From Methylobacterium oryzihabitans (GTDB lineage: Bacteria; Pseudomonadota; Alphaproteobacteria; Rhizobiales; Beijerinckiaceae): 64,000 bases of DNA. The DNA lies in NCBI RefSeq assembly GCF_004004555.2, contig NZ_SACP01000016.1:95459-159458 (forward strand). Direction: 5' to 3'. Position 1 is the first letter of the stretch; every line of letters begins with the position of its first letter. Shown here piece after piece: positions 16,797 to 25,272 of this stretch. The notes beneath the pieces are model-generated. The model had not been told where the DNA came from and made no database searches. It saw only the letters and a program-made list of their open reading frames with translations. The translations under genes were made by a program, and so were the position numbers.

Positions 16797-17030
16797 TCAG
16801 CGGATCCGCCCGGGCCGGGTCGGCTCGAACACGATCTTGCGGTGGAAGGCGCACCAGCTCTTGCCGTCCGGAACCGGAGCGCCGCAGCAGACGGCGCGGT
16901 CGTTCGGCTCGCCGATGATGAACTTGCAGACGAAGGCCCCCGACTGCGCGAAGGGCACGCGAAGCTCCGGCGAGGGCTCCTCGACGGAATCGGCGGAGAC
17001 GAGATGCGACATGCGCACGAGCTGGTTCAT
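16797..17030 (-). CDS. short GcrA-like zinc-binding protein
   Basis: 77 residues. The C-terminal half, FVCKFIIGEP followed by VCCGAPVPDGKSWCAFHRKI, matches the Cys/His-rich C-terminal motif of GcrA-type proteins (C...CGAPV...YC..H). The DNA-binding N-terminal domain of true GcrA is missing; here the first 35 residues are unlike it. It may be a paralogue that binds an RNA polymerase partner without DNA, but that is inference. The ATG at 17030 lacks a clear ribosome site; a second ATG 21 nt further in (MSHLVSADS) is an alternative. It is convergent with the fdhA transcription unit. Confidence 0.65.
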   Translation of the reverse strand: MNQLVRMSHLVSADSVEEPSPELRVPFAQSGAFVCKFIIGEPNDRAVCCGAPVPDGKSWCAFHRKIVFEPTRPGRIR

Positions 17031-17497
17031 CAGGGGCTGACTCGTTGACCCGCGCGGAGGGCAGGCCGGTTCGGGGTTCCGACAAGGCCGCCGTCCTTGG
17101 AACCCAAGCCCGCGACGGCGGGTCCGCATGGGTCGCAGGGACGGCGTATCCGCTGCTATGTGGGGAGAGTAGGCCAAAACACAAGGGCCCGGAGCTTGAT
17201 AGCCCCGTCCTTCACCCTGCACAATAGCCTGCTTCACCTTGAAGCGAGGTAAACGATCGTCGATCCGGGAGGGGTGGACCATCGTTCCCTTCGGGGGACG
17301 CCGCCTCCGTCGTCCGCTGCCCGGGATCGTCGAACGGGCCGCCGGCGGAGACGACCCGATTGTGCGTGATTCGCGCGCGGCTGCAAAGTCGATGACGCAG
17401 GGTTGTCCGGATTGCTTCGCAATGCGGGAACCGGTTTCGCTCAAGTGCCGCGCGAGCTGGTGATACGATTTTCGGAACTGATCGTCCGACTATCGTA
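17031..17497. other. intergenic region with a repeat element
   Basis: 467 bp between the GcrA-like gene and the stop of anbu. The right 90 bp are a TGATACGG-family repeat, described separately. The remaining 380 bp should include the promoter of the GcrA-like gene. The stretch at about 17150-17260 is AT-richer and could hold it or a small RNA, but no RNA family is recognised. Open frames here look like chance. Confidence 0.5.
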
Positions 17498-17500
17498 TCA
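17409..17500. repeat. palindromic intergenic repeat, TGATACGG family, copy 2
   Basis: About 92 bp. The module GGATTGCTTCGCAATGCGGG at 17409-17428 is followed by AACCGGTTTCGCTCA and a Cys/Gly-rich linker of bases like those in copy 1, then a palindrome at 17461-17500 with arms TGATACGA and TCGTATCA. It is in the same orientation as copy 1. The right terminus provides the TGA stop codon of anbu on the minus strand. Confidence 0.82.
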
Positions 17501-18247
17501 GTCCGTGGTCGGATCGTAGGGCGGGCGCGGAATCGCCCGGTGGGCCGCCCGCAGGGCCGCCGACCAGCGCTCGCGCAGGTCGTGGAAATACGGTTCGCCG
17601 GCCTCGATCCGGTGCAGCACCTCGGTGCGGCAGGTGTTGCGCCGGATCACCGTGAGATCGATCGGCAGCCCGACGCCGAGGTTCGACCGCATGGTCGAAT
17701 CCATCGAGATCAGCCCGACCTTCAGGGCGTCGTAGACGTCGGTCTTGAACGTCACGGCGCGGTCGAGGATCGGCTTGCCGTACTTGTGCTCGCCGATCTG
17801 CAGGAACGGCGCGTCCTGGCTGCAGGCGATGAAGTTGCCGGCCGAGTAGATCATGTAGAGCCGCATCGGCCCGTCGCCGATCTGGCCGCCGAACAGGAAC
17901 GACACCTCGAAGCGCAGTTGCGCCGCCTCGAAGCCCTCGCGCTCGATCGCCCGCACGGTGCGGATCGCCCGGCCGATCAGTTGCGCGGCGCGGAACATCG
18001 TCGGCGCGTCGTAGATCGTCTCGGGCTTGCCAGTCTCCGGGTTCTCCACGCCCTCGGCGAGGAGGCTCAGCACCGACTGGGTCACCGAGAGGTTGCCGGC
18101 CGAGGCGAGCGCCAGCACGCGCTCGCCGGGCTTGGTGAACATATGCAACTTGCGATAGGTCGAGATGTCGTCGAGACCCGCATTGGTGCGGGTGTCGGCG
18201 ATCATGACGAGGCCTTCCTCGACCAGGATCCCGACGCAATAGGTCAT
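17498..18247 (-). CDS. proteasome-type peptidase Anbu (ancestral beta subunit)
   Basis: 249-residue Ntn-hydrolase of the proteasome beta/HslV superfamily. After removal of Met1 the N-terminal Thr (MTYCVGILVEEGLVMIADTR) would be the nucleophile; Asp and Lys of the triad lie in ADTRTNAGLD and the following YRKLHMF segment. Known Anbu proteins form open helical or ring-like assemblies and are encoded with ATP-grasp, alpha-E and transglutaminase-like genes, exactly as here (18393-21870). It is the last gene of that minus-strand operon, 145 bp after the transglutaminase-like gene. The TGA stop at 17498-17500 is the end of a palindromic repeat. The substrates of the cluster are unknown. Confidence 0.92.
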   Translation of the reverse strand: MTYCVGILVEEGLVMIADTRTNAGLDDISTYRKLHMFTKPGERVLALASAGNLSVTQSVLSLLAEGVENPETGKPETIYDAPTMFRAAQLIGRAIRTVRAIEREGFEAAQLRFEVSFLFGGQIGDGPMRLYMIYSAGNFIACSQDAPFLQIGEHKYGKPILDRAVTFKTDVYDALKVGLISMDSTMRSNLGVGLPIDLTVIRRNTCRTEVLHRIEAGEPYFHDLRERWSAALRAAHRAIPRPPYDPTTD

Positions 18248-18392
18248 CGCTCGCCCCCTCGACTCCCGGCCGTGCCTGCCCCCGGGACAGGCGGCACCCT
18301 TGCGCAGACGCCGCCGGGGGTCCAGCCGAAACAGCGGGCACAGACGAGGGTGCCGGGGAAGCGTGGCGGGTAATCCACGCTTGCGCGGCGAA

Positions 18393-19226
18393 TCAGGACT
18401 GGGATTGCGCCTGGGCCTGCCCGCGGGCGTCGTCCACCCGCACCCGCACGGTGAGCGTCTCGGTGCCGCCGCCGGTGCGGCTGCCGCGCACCGGGCCGGC
18501 ATCGAGGTAGTCGAGGCCGACCGCGACCCGCAGATGCGCGCTGGTGGTCGAGATGCCGAAGCTCGGGTCGAACCCGACCCAGCCGAGATCCGGGACCAGC
18601 GCCTCGGCCCAGGCGTGGCCGGCGGCCTGATCGACGCCGTCGGGGCGGTAATGGTAGCCCGAGACGTAGCGGGCCGGGATCTCGAGGTGGCGAGCGGCGG
18701 CGACGAAGATATGGGCGAGGTCCTGCCCGACGCCCTCGCGCAGGGCGAAGGCTTCCGCCGCGGTGCTGCCGGAATCGGTCGGGCCGGGGGCGAAGCGGAC
18801 TTCCTGGTGGACCGCGCCGACGAGGCGGTGCAGCAGGGCGAGCCGGTCGCCGCCGGCCACCGCCACGCCGTCGGCGAAGCCTCCGATCGCCGGGTCGGCG
18901 GAGGCGAAGCGCGATTCGCGCAGGTAGAACGGATCGGGCAGCCGCTCGACCGTGCCGCGGACGATTCCCGCGGTGTCGGCGGTCTCGACCTCGCCGGTGA
19001 CGCGCACCGTCAGGGCATCCGAGGGTCCGTCGGCGCTGAAGACGTGGACGACGTTGCCGTAGCCGTCCTCTCGGCGGCTGAGCCGGCCGTCCACCGACGG
19101 CTCGATGCGCCAGGACCGGACGTGCTGCCCGTCATGGTCGCGCGGGGTGAGCCGCAGGATCTGGATCAGACCGCGGGCGAGGGATTCGTACTGGTAGACG
19201 GTCTCGTGGACGACGCGGATGCGCAT
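18393..19226 (-). CDS. transglutaminase-like protein of the Anbu cluster, catalytic Cys replaced by Gly
   Basis: 277 residues: an N-terminal beta domain (about 1-85, starting MRIRVVHETVYQYESLARG) and a transglutaminase/protease-like core. In active relatives the motif is GVCQDxxH; here it reads REGVGQDLAHIF, with Gly167 (codon GGG at 18726-18728) in place of the nucleophilic Cys. The other two triad residues are kept: His204 in AGHAWAEAL and Asp220 in LGWVGFDPSFG. The protein is thus predicted to bind but not hydrolyse peptides. It lies between the alpha-E and Anbu genes in a minus-strand operon. A TGC-to-GGG change needs two substitutions, so a single sequencing error does not explain it. 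Confidence 0.9.
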   Translation of the reverse strand: MRIRVVHETVYQYESLARGLIQILRLTPRDHDGQHVRSWRIEPSVDGRLSRREDGYGNVVHVFSADGPSDALTVRVTGEVETADTAGIVRGTVERLPDPFYLRESRFASADPAIGGFADGVAVAGGDRLALLHRLVGAVHQEVRFAPGPTDSGSTAAEAFALREGVGQDLAHIFVAAARHLEIPARYVSGYHYRPDGVDQAAGHAWAEALVPDLGWVGFDPSFGISTTSAHLRVAVGLDYLDAGPVRGSRTGGGTETLTVRVRVDDARGQAQAQSQS

Positions 19227-19414
19227 GGTCGGACAACGCCCGGGGCCGTTCTGGAGAAGCGGCACAGTATGACGGAGACGGGGCGGTTCCGGGAAGGGCC
19301 GATGGGCCGCTCCCGGAGGAAAAGTCTGGATGGAGGTCATCGCCGGAAGATGGGGGCTGCCGATGCCCTGCCAATCCGGGGTGCGACCCCGCTACCCAGG
19401 AGGAACCCGCGCGG

Positions 19415-20359
19415 TCAGCAGAGATACTGCTCGATGATCGCGGCCCCGAGGCGGTTATTCTCGGCGATGAAGCCCTGGATGAACTCGTGCAGGCCGGTGG
19501 AGAAGATCTCCTCGATCGACTGCCCGTCGAGCTGGGCCAGCAGGTTGCTCGCCACCCGCTGGCTCGGGCCGCGCCGGCCGTAGGCGTCGGCGATGAGGTC
19601 GAGGTGGCGCACCAGCATCTCGTAGCAGTTGGCGAGCGAGCGCGGCATCTCGCGGTTCAGGATCAGCAGGTCGGCCACCAGCCAGGGCTTGACGCTCTCC
19701 CGGTAGACCCAGTGATAGGCGGTCAGCGCCGAGACCTCGCGCAGGATCGTGGTCCACTGGAAGTAGTCGAGGCTGCCGCCGACCCGCTCGGTCTCGGGCA
19801 GCAGGACGTGGTACTTCACGTCGAGGATGCGGGCGGTGTTGTCGGCGCGCTCGATCGCGACGCCGAGGCGGGTGAACCAGTAGGCGTCGTTGCGCAGCAT
19901 CGTCCGGTAGGCCGAGCCGTCGAAGGCGAGCGACACCCCCTTCACCCAGTCGAGGAAGCGGGCGAATTCCTCGCGGCTGAGGTCGCGCCCCTCGTAGGAG
20001 CGCAGGTGCAGCCACGCCTCGTTGATCGCTTCCCACATCTCGACCGTGAGCGCGGTGCGGACGCTGCGCGCGTTCTCGCGGGCGGTCTGGATGCACGAGC
20101 GGATCGAGGACGGATTGTGCGGGCTGAACGCGAGGAAGTCGCGGACGGTGTGTTCGTTGACGCTGTCGTAGTGCTGGCGGAAGACCTCGCCGTCGGCGGC
20201 CGAGGCGAGGGCGGAGGCCCACTCGCTGGCCTCGCCGCCGGCGTAGTTCGCCGGGAGGGCCGAGAGCCGCAGGGCGGCGTCGAGAAGCCGGGCGACGAAG
20301 TCGGCGCGCTCGGTATAGCGCGAGAGCCAGTACAGGTTGTCGGCGGTGCGGGAGAGCAT
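19415..20359 (-). CDS. alpha-E domain-containing protein of the Anbu cluster
   Basis: 314 residues, almost entirely helical, starting MLSRTADNLYWLSRYTERAD, which is the hallmark of the alpha-E family. The family is defined by its constant association with circularly permuted ATP-grasp and transglutaminase-like genes; a role in a peptide-forming or peptide-modifying pathway was proposed from this context. Other conserved features seen are the ENARSVRTALTVEMWEAIN helix and IERADNTARILDVKYH. It lies 71 bp after the ATP-grasp gene and 188 bp before the transglutaminase-like gene. No signal peptide; probably cytoplasmic. Confidence 0.92.
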   Translation of the reverse strand: MLSRTADNLYWLSRYTERADFVARLLDAALRLSALPANYAGGEASEWASALASAADGEVFRQHYDSVNEHTVRDFLAFSPHNPSSIRSCIQTARENARSVRTALTVEMWEAINEAWLHLRSYEGRDLSREEFARFLDWVKGVSLAFDGSAYRTMLRNDAYWFTRLGVAIERADNTARILDVKYHVLLPETERVGGSLDYFQWTTILREVSALTAYHWVYRESVKPWLVADLLILNREMPRSLANCYEMLVRHLDLIADAYGRRGPSQRVASNLLAQLDGQSIEEIFSTGLHEFIQGFIAENNRLGAAIIEQYLC

Positions 20360-20430
20360 GGGAACTCGCGGCAGGTCGTCTCGGGGGCGGCCGGGGCTGT
20401 TGCATGGCTCCGGCGGGCGGGGCGTCGGCG

Positions 20431-21870
20431 TCAGCCGTCGAGCACCCAGGTGTCCTTGGTGCCGCCGCCCTGGCTGGAATTGACCACCAGGGAGCCTTCC
20501 TTCAGCGCCACCCGGGTCAGGCCGCCGGGGATGATGCGGATGTCGTCGGCGCCGGCGAGCACGAACGGGCGCAGGTCGACGTGGCGCGGCGCGACGCCCG
20601 AGGCGACGAAGGTCGGGCAGGTCGAGAGCGACAGGGTCGGCTGGGCGATGAAGCCGTCCGGCGCGTGGCGCAGCTTGCGGGCGAAATCCTCGATCTCGCG
20701 CTTGGTCGCGTGCGGGCCGACCAGCATGCCGTAGCCGCCCGAGCCGTTGACCTCCTTGACCACGAGGTCGCCGAGATTGGCCAGAACGTAGGCAAGCGCA
20801 TCCTTCTCGCGGCAGCGCCAGGTCGGCACGTTGTGCAGGATCGGGTCCTCGCCGGTGAAGAACTTCACGATCTCCGGCATGTAGCTGTAGACCGCCTTGT
20901 CGTCGGCGATGCCGGTGCCGACCGCGTTGGCCAGGGTGACGCTGCCGCTCTGATAGGCGCTGATGAGGCCCGGCACGCCGAGCACCGAATCGGGCCGGAA
21001 CACCAGCGGGTCGAGGAAGTCGTCGTCGATGCGCCGGTAGATCACGTCGACCCGCCGCGGCCCTTCCGTCGTCCGCATGTAGACGACGTCGTCCTTGGTG
21101 AAGAGGTCGGACGCCTCGACGAGCTCGACCCCGAGCTTGTCGGCGAGGAACGAGTGCTCGTAGAACGCGGAGTTGAAGCGGCCGGGGGTGAGCAGCACCA
21201 CGGTCGGGTCCTGCGCCGCGGTCTTGGGCGCGAGGCTGCGCAGGGTGGCCAGCAGCGCGTCCGGGTAGGCCTCGACCGGCGAGACCCGGTGGCGCGAGAA
21301 CAGCTCGGGGAACAGCCGCAGCATCACCTCTCGGTTCTCCAGCATGTAGGAGACGCCCGACGGGGTGCGGGCGTTGTCCTCCAGCACGAAGAACTCGTCC
21401 TCGCCGGTGCGGACGATGTCGATGCCGGCGATGTGGACGTACTTGTCGTGCGGGACCTGGAAGTCCCGCATCTCCAGCCGGTAATGCGGGTTGCGGTAGA
21501 CGAGGTCGCCCGGGATGACTCCGGCCTTGATGCATTCCTGCGGTCCGTAGATGTCGGCCAGGAAGGCGTTGAGCGCGGTCACCCGCTGCTTGAGCCCGCG
21601 CTCCAGGAAGCCCCATTCCGGCTTGGTCAGCACCCGCGGGATGATGTCGAACGGGATCAGCCGCTCGGTCGACTCGCTGTCGCCGTAGACCGCGAAGGTG
21701 ATTCCGATCCGCCGGAAGAAGAGTTCCGCCTGGCTGCGCCGGGTGTCGAAATGTTCCGGCGGCGTGGTGTCGAGCCAGTTCTTCAGTGCGGCGTAAGCCT
21801 CGCGCACCGCGGCCGCCTCGGTTCCGCTCCCCTTGAGTCCGTCCATCTCGTCGAACGCGCTGAGCGGCAT
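20431..21870 (-). CDS. circularly permuted ATP-grasp protein of the Anbu cluster
   Basis: 479 residues. Family features include EHFDTRRSQAELFFRRIGIT, RLIPFDIIPRVLTKPEW, the nucleotide and metal-binding segment FFVLEDNARTPSGVSYMLEN and VVKEVNGSGGYGMLVG near the C-terminus. Circularly permuted ATP-grasp enzymes of this type are predicted to form amide bonds on peptides by an acyl-phosphate intermediate; a glutathionylspermidine synthase-like fold is known for the family. It is the first gene of the four-gene operon (ATP-grasp, alpha-E, transglutaminase-like, Anbu). Substrates are unknown. The start at 21870 is followed by a normal N-terminus and is the only good candidate. Confidence 0.93.
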   Translation of the reverse strand: MPLSAFDEMDGLKGSGTEAAAVREAYAALKNWLDTTPPEHFDTRRSQAELFFRRIGITFAVYGDSESTERLIPFDIIPRVLTKPEWGFLERGLKQRVTALNAFLADIYGPQECIKAGVIPGDLVYRNPHYRLEMRDFQVPHDKYVHIAGIDIVRTGEDEFFVLEDNARTPSGVSYMLENREVMLRLFPELFSRHRVSPVEAYPDALLATLRSLAPKTAAQDPTVVLLTPGRFNSAFYEHSFLADKLGVELVEASDLFTKDDVVYMRTTEGPRRVDVIYRRIDDDFLDPLVFRPDSVLGVPGLISAYQSGSVTLANAVGTGIADDKAVYSYMPEIVKFFTGEDPILHNVPTWRCREKDALAYVLANLGDLVVKEVNGSGGYGMLVGPHATKREIEDFARKLRHAPDGFIAQPTLSLSTCPTFVASGVAPRHVDLRPFVLAGADDIRIIPGGLTRVALKEGSLVVNSSQGGGTKDTWVLDG

Positions 21871-21966
21871 GTGCGTCCCTCTCTATTTGCGCCGAAGCTA
21901 GACGCAAGACGGGGGCCAAGGCAAAGGAAATGCGGCGCCCGGCGGCGGCGTTCCACGGTCCATGCG

Positions 21967-22701
21967 TCAGATCAGCTTCAGGCCGCGCAGGCTGGCATGG
22001 CCGTCGCGCCCGACGATGATGTGGTCGTGCACGACGATGCCGAGGGGCGCGGCCGCGGCGACGATCTCGCGGGTGAGCTTGATGTCGGCCTGGGACGGCG
22101 CCGGGTCGCCGGACGGATGGTTGTGGACGAGGATCAGGGCGGTCGCCGAGAGTTCGAGCGCCCGCCGCAGCACCTCGCGGGTGTAAACCGGGGTGTGGTC
22201 GACGGTGCCGCGGCCCTGGACCTCGTCGGCGATGAGGCGGTTGCGCTTGTCGAGGAACAGCAGCCGGAACTCCTCGCGCGGGGCGAAGGCCATGGCGGCG
22301 CGGCAATACTCGATCACCGCGGACCAGGACGACAGCAGGGTCCGCTCGGCGACCGCGCCGCGGGCGAGGCGCTGGCCGGCGGCCTCGACGATCTTGAGGT
22401 CGGCCACCACCGCCGGGCCGATCCCCTCGACCTCGGCCAACCGCTCGGGCGCGGCGCCGAGCACCTCGGCGAAGCTGCCGAAGCGGCGCAGCAGCGCCTT
22501 GGCGAGGGGCTTCACGTCCCGCCGCGGGATCGAGCGGAACAGGATCAGTTCGAGGAACTCGTAGTCCGGCAGCGCCTCGCCGCGGGCGAAGCGGGCCCGC
22601 AGGCGGTCGCGGTGGCCGTGGTAGTGCGGCGCCTCGATCTCTCCGGCGAGGTCCGCCGCCTCGGCGAGGCCGCGCGGCGACCGGGGCGGAGCGCCGGCCA
22701 T
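21967..22701 (-). CDS. radC: RadC family JAMM-motif protein
   Basis: 244 residues. An N-terminal helix-hairpin-helix region (about 60-110, RFGSFAEVLGAAPERLAEVE) is followed by a JAB1/MPN domain with the metal-binding JAMM motif HNHPSGDPAPSQAD. RadC proteins were once linked to DNA repair but their true function is unsettled. The gene begins 5 nt after the map stop, so the two are co-transcribed. An extended open frame upstream overlaps map and is discarded. All JAMM residues (two His and the Asp) are present, so metal binding is expected. Confidence 0.9.
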   Translation of the reverse strand: MAGAPPRSPRGLAEAADLAGEIEAPHYHGHRDRLRARFARGEALPDYEFLELILFRSIPRRDVKPLAKALLRRFGSFAEVLGAAPERLAEVEGIGPAVVADLKIVEAAGQRLARGAVAERTLLSSWSAVIEYCRAAMAFAPREEFRLLFLDKRNRLIADEVQGRGTVDHTPVYTREVLRRALELSATALILVHNHPSGDPAPSQADIKLTREIVAAAAPLGIVVHDHIIVGRDGHASLRGLKLI

Positions 22702-22706
22702 CGCGG

Positions 22707-23528
22707 TCAGGCGACGGAGAGCGGCTTGTGCAGGCCCTTGGGCGAGAGCGTGAAGATCTCGACCCCGGTCTCGGTGACCCCGATCGTGTGCTCGAACTGC
22801 GCCGAGAGCGAGCGGTCGCGGGTGACGGCGGTCCAGCCGTCGGCGAGCACCTTCACGTGCGGGCGGCCGAGGTTGATCATCGGCTCGACGGTGAAGAGCT
22901 GGCCGGGGCGCAGCGGCACGTCGTAGCTCGGCTCGACGTAGTGCAGGACGGTCGGAGCGTCGTGGTAGGTCCGGCCGAGGCCGTGGCCGCAGAAGTCGCG
23001 CACCACCGAGCAGCGCTCGGCCTCGGCGAAGGTCTGGATCGCCGCGCCGATGTCGTTGGTGCTGCCGCCGGGCCGGATCGCCGCGATGCCGCGCATCAGC
23101 GCCTCGTAGGTGATGTCGCACAGGCGCGCCGCCTTGCGCGACACCTCGCCGACATAGGCCATGCGGCTCGAATCGCCGTGCCAGCCGTCGACGATGAGGC
23201 AGATGTCGAGGTTGACGATGTCGCCCTCGCGCAGGGGCTTGTCGTTGGGGATGCCGTGGCACACGACATGGTTGATCGAGGTGCAGATCGACTTCGGGTA
23301 GCCGCGGTAGTGCAGCGAGGCCGGGTAGGCGCCGTGATCCATCGCGAAGGCGTAGGCGAGGCGGTCGAGCGCCTCGGTCGTCACGCCCGGGACGGTCGCC
23401 TCCATCAGCAGGTCGAGGGCCTCGGCCGTGAGGCGGCCGGCCCTCCGCATGGCCTCGAACGCCTCCGGTCCGTGGATCGGCGGTTCCTGCCGGCGGTCCT
23501 GGCCCGCCTTCTGCTCGTCACGACTCAT
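22707..23528 (-). CDS. map: methionine aminopeptidase, type I
   Basis: 273 residues. The pita-bread metallopeptidase fold is shown by its ligand motifs: the substrate His in INHVVCHGIP, Asp in DIVNLDICLIVDGWHGDSSR, His in GHGLGRTYHDAP, Glu in FTVEPMINLG and the last Glu in SAQFEHTIGVTE. It removes the initiator Met from nascent proteins. The N-terminus has a short polar extension of about 20 residues. The gene is the first of a map-radC unit. Two in-frame starts close together are not seen; the ATG at 23528 fits the family length. Confidence 0.95.
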   Translation of the reverse strand: MSRDEQKAGQDRRQEPPIHGPEAFEAMRRAGRLTAEALDLLMEATVPGVTTEALDRLAYAFAMDHGAYPASLHYRGYPKSICTSINHVVCHGIPNDKPLREGDIVNLDICLIVDGWHGDSSRMAYVGEVSRKAARLCDITYEALMRGIAAIRPGGSTNDIGAAIQTFAEAERCSVVRDFCGHGLGRTYHDAPTVLHYVEPSYDVPLRPGQLFTVEPMINLGRPHVKVLADGWTAVTRDRSLSAQFEHTIGVTETGVEIFTLSPKGLHKPLSVA

Positions 23529-23631
23529 TCACACCGGGTCCGCAAAGCCCGCCACGCCGCCGGGGATCCTCTGATGCACCGGATGTAGGCCGTTACCGGG
23601 ATGAAGCCAAGGACGGATGGCAGGGATCCCA

Positions 23632-23657
23632 GGGCAATCGGATGAACCCGATTGCCC
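23632..23657. repeat. inverted repeat GGGCAATCGG...CCGATTGCCC
   Basis: Perfect 10-bp arms around a 6-nt loop, in the divergent region between map and the CHCC zinc protein. The core recurs as CAATCGGGT-TTC-ACCCGATTG at 29255-29275 downstream of queD. It could be a small mobile palindrome or a regulatory hairpin. Confidence 0.5.
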
Positions 23658-23746
23658 CGGCATGGCTCCCGCGCCCGCGCCTCCTCTAGGCTTCCGCCGG
23701 GCGAGCGGTTAGAGGAAGCCGCACGGCCCGAAAGCAGGATCACGCG

Positions 23747-24004
23747 ATGGCAGACAAGGCGGTACCGCACTTCCACAACCAGGACGGGCTCCGGGTCATC
23801 CATGTCGGCTCGAAGGAGTTCATGTGCATCGGGGCGCTGCCCCCGTTCGATCACCCGCACGTGTTCCTCGACATGGGCGCCGACGACGAGATCATCTGCC
23901 AGTACTGCTCGACGCTCTACCGCTACCGCGGCGACCTGAAGGCCGGGACCGCGGATCCCGCCTCGTGCGTCTGGGACGACCGCGCCCGCCTCGCCGCCGA
24001 GTGA
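23747..24004 (+). CDS. CHCC zinc-finger domain protein (complex I NDUFS6-like)
   Basis: 85 residues. The zinc ligands are a Cys in EFMCIGALPP, the His pair of DHPHVFLDMG and CQYC in IICQYCSTLYRYRG. This matches the small alphaproteobacterial homologue of the mitochondrial complex I subunit NDUFS6, which binds zinc and is needed for late assembly of NADH:quinone oxidoreductase. An AGGA site precedes the ATG. Its stop overlaps the GTG start of the following flavin monooxygenase by 4 nt, so the two are translated together. No nuo genes are in the window. Confidence 0.88.
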   Translation: MADKAVPHFHNQDGLRVIHVGSKEFMCIGALPPFDHPHVFLDMGADDEIICQYCSTLYRYRGDLKAGTADPASCVWDDRARLAAE

Positions 24005-25221
24005 GCGCGCCCCCGGCCGGGCGGCGGGTGCCGGACCGGCCCGGCCTGCGGATCGTCGTCGTCGGCGCCGGCATCGGCGGGCTCACCGCCGCCCTGACCC
24101 TCGCCGCCGGCGGCCACGACGTCACCCTCGTCGAGCGCGCCACCGGCTTCAGCGCGCTCGGCGCCGGGCTCCAGCTCTCGCCGAACGCCAGCCGGATTCT
24201 GATCGATCTCGGCCTCGGCGCCTCCCTGCGCCGGGCGGCCGGCGAGCCAGAGCGGGTGCGCATCCGCAGCCTCGGCGGCCGCGAGATCGGCGGCGTCGCC
24301 CTCGGCGCGACCATGCGCGAGCGGTTCGGCGCGCCGTACTGGGTCATCCACCGCGCCGACCTGCAGACCGTCCTGCTCGACGCCGTGCGCGGCCGACCCG
24401 GCATCCGGCTGCTGGTGGGGCGCAACGCCACCGCGCTCGCCCAGACGGCGGAGGAGGCCAGCGTCACGGTCGAGACCGCGGGAGGGCGGGCCGAGGTGCT
24501 GACCGCCGACCTCGTCGTCTGCGCCGACGGGGTGCGCTCGGCCCTGCGCCCGCGCCTGGACCGGCGGCCGCTCAAGCCCCTCGGCGCCGCCGCGTGGCGG
24601 GCGACCCTGCCCCGCGCGCAGGCGCCGGACGGCTTCTCGGCCAACGAGACCGGGCTGTGGCTCGGCCGCGACCGGCACGTCGTGCACTACCCGATCCGCG
24701 GCGGCGAGCGGATCAACCTCGTGGCGGTGATGCCCCAGGCTCCCGGCGAGACCGACTGGTCGGCGCCCGGCGACCCGGAGCGGATCCGGGCGGCCTTCGC
24801 CGATGCGGCGGCACCGCTCCGCGCCCTGCTCGCCGCGCCGGAGGACTGGCTCGCCTGGACGCTCGCCGACCGCGCCGCCGCCCGCCCGATGGCGCGCGGC
24901 CGGATCGCGCTCCTCGGCGACGCCGCCCATCCGGTGCTGCCGTTCCTGGCGCAAGGGGCGGCCCTGGCGATCGAGGACGCCGCCGACCTCGCCGCCCGCC
25001 TCGCCGCCGATCCGATTCCGAAAGCGCTGGCGCGCTACGCCGCCGCCCGGGCCGCCCGGGCCGGCCGGGTCCAGTCGCACGCCCGCCGCAACGGCCGCCT
25101 CTACCATTCCGGCCCGCTGGTCGCCGCCGCCCGCGACGCGGTGATGGCCCGCCTCGGCCCCGAGGGCATGACCGCGCGCTACACCTGGCTCTACGGCTGG
25201 CGCCCCGAATCCCATTCTTGA
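24001..25221 (+). CDS. FAD-dependent monooxygenase (salicylate hydroxylase-like)
   Basis: 406 residues. The dinucleotide motif VVVGAGIGGLTAALTLA lies near residue 20, the conserved LQLSPNASRIL and HRADLQTVLLDAV segments follow, the DG motif is in VVCADGVRSALR and the FAD ribityl motif is ALLGDAAHPVLPFLAQGA. The group includes salicylate 1-hydroxylase and related enzymes; in alphaproteobacteria it is often annotated as ubiquinone-type or aromatic hydroxylase. The GTG start overlaps the stop of the CHCC gene. The aromatic substrate cannot be inferred here. A tRNA gene follows 51 bp downstream. Confidence 0.87.
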   Translation: MSAPPAGRRVPDRPGLRIVVVGAGIGGLTAALTLAAGGHDVTLVERATGFSALGAGLQLSPNASRILIDLGLGASLRRAAGEPERVRIRSLGGREIGGVALGATMRERFGAPYWVIHRADLQTVLLDAVRGRPGIRLLVGRNATALAQTAEEASVTVETAGGRAEVLTADLVVCADGVRSALRPRLDRRPLKPLGAAAWRATLPRAQAPDGFSANETGLWLGRDRHVVHYPIRGGERINLVAVMPQAPGETDWSAPGDPERIRAAFADAAAPLRALLAAPEDWLAWTLADRAAARPMARGRIALLGDAAHPVLPFLAQGAALAIEDAADLAARLAADPIPKALARYAAARAARAGRVQSHARRNGRLYHSGPLVAAARDAVMARLGPEGMTARYTWLYGWRPESHS

Positions 25222-25272
25222 TTTCGCCGGTCCGTGCGGGCACACCCGGGACCGCACTCGACGCCGAGACGG

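Noticed and set aside
20404..22926. 840-codon plus-strand open frame opposite the ATP-grasp, radC and map genes
   Set aside because: It overlaps three well-recognised genes on the other strand and has Arg/Gly/Ala/Asp-rich shadow composition.
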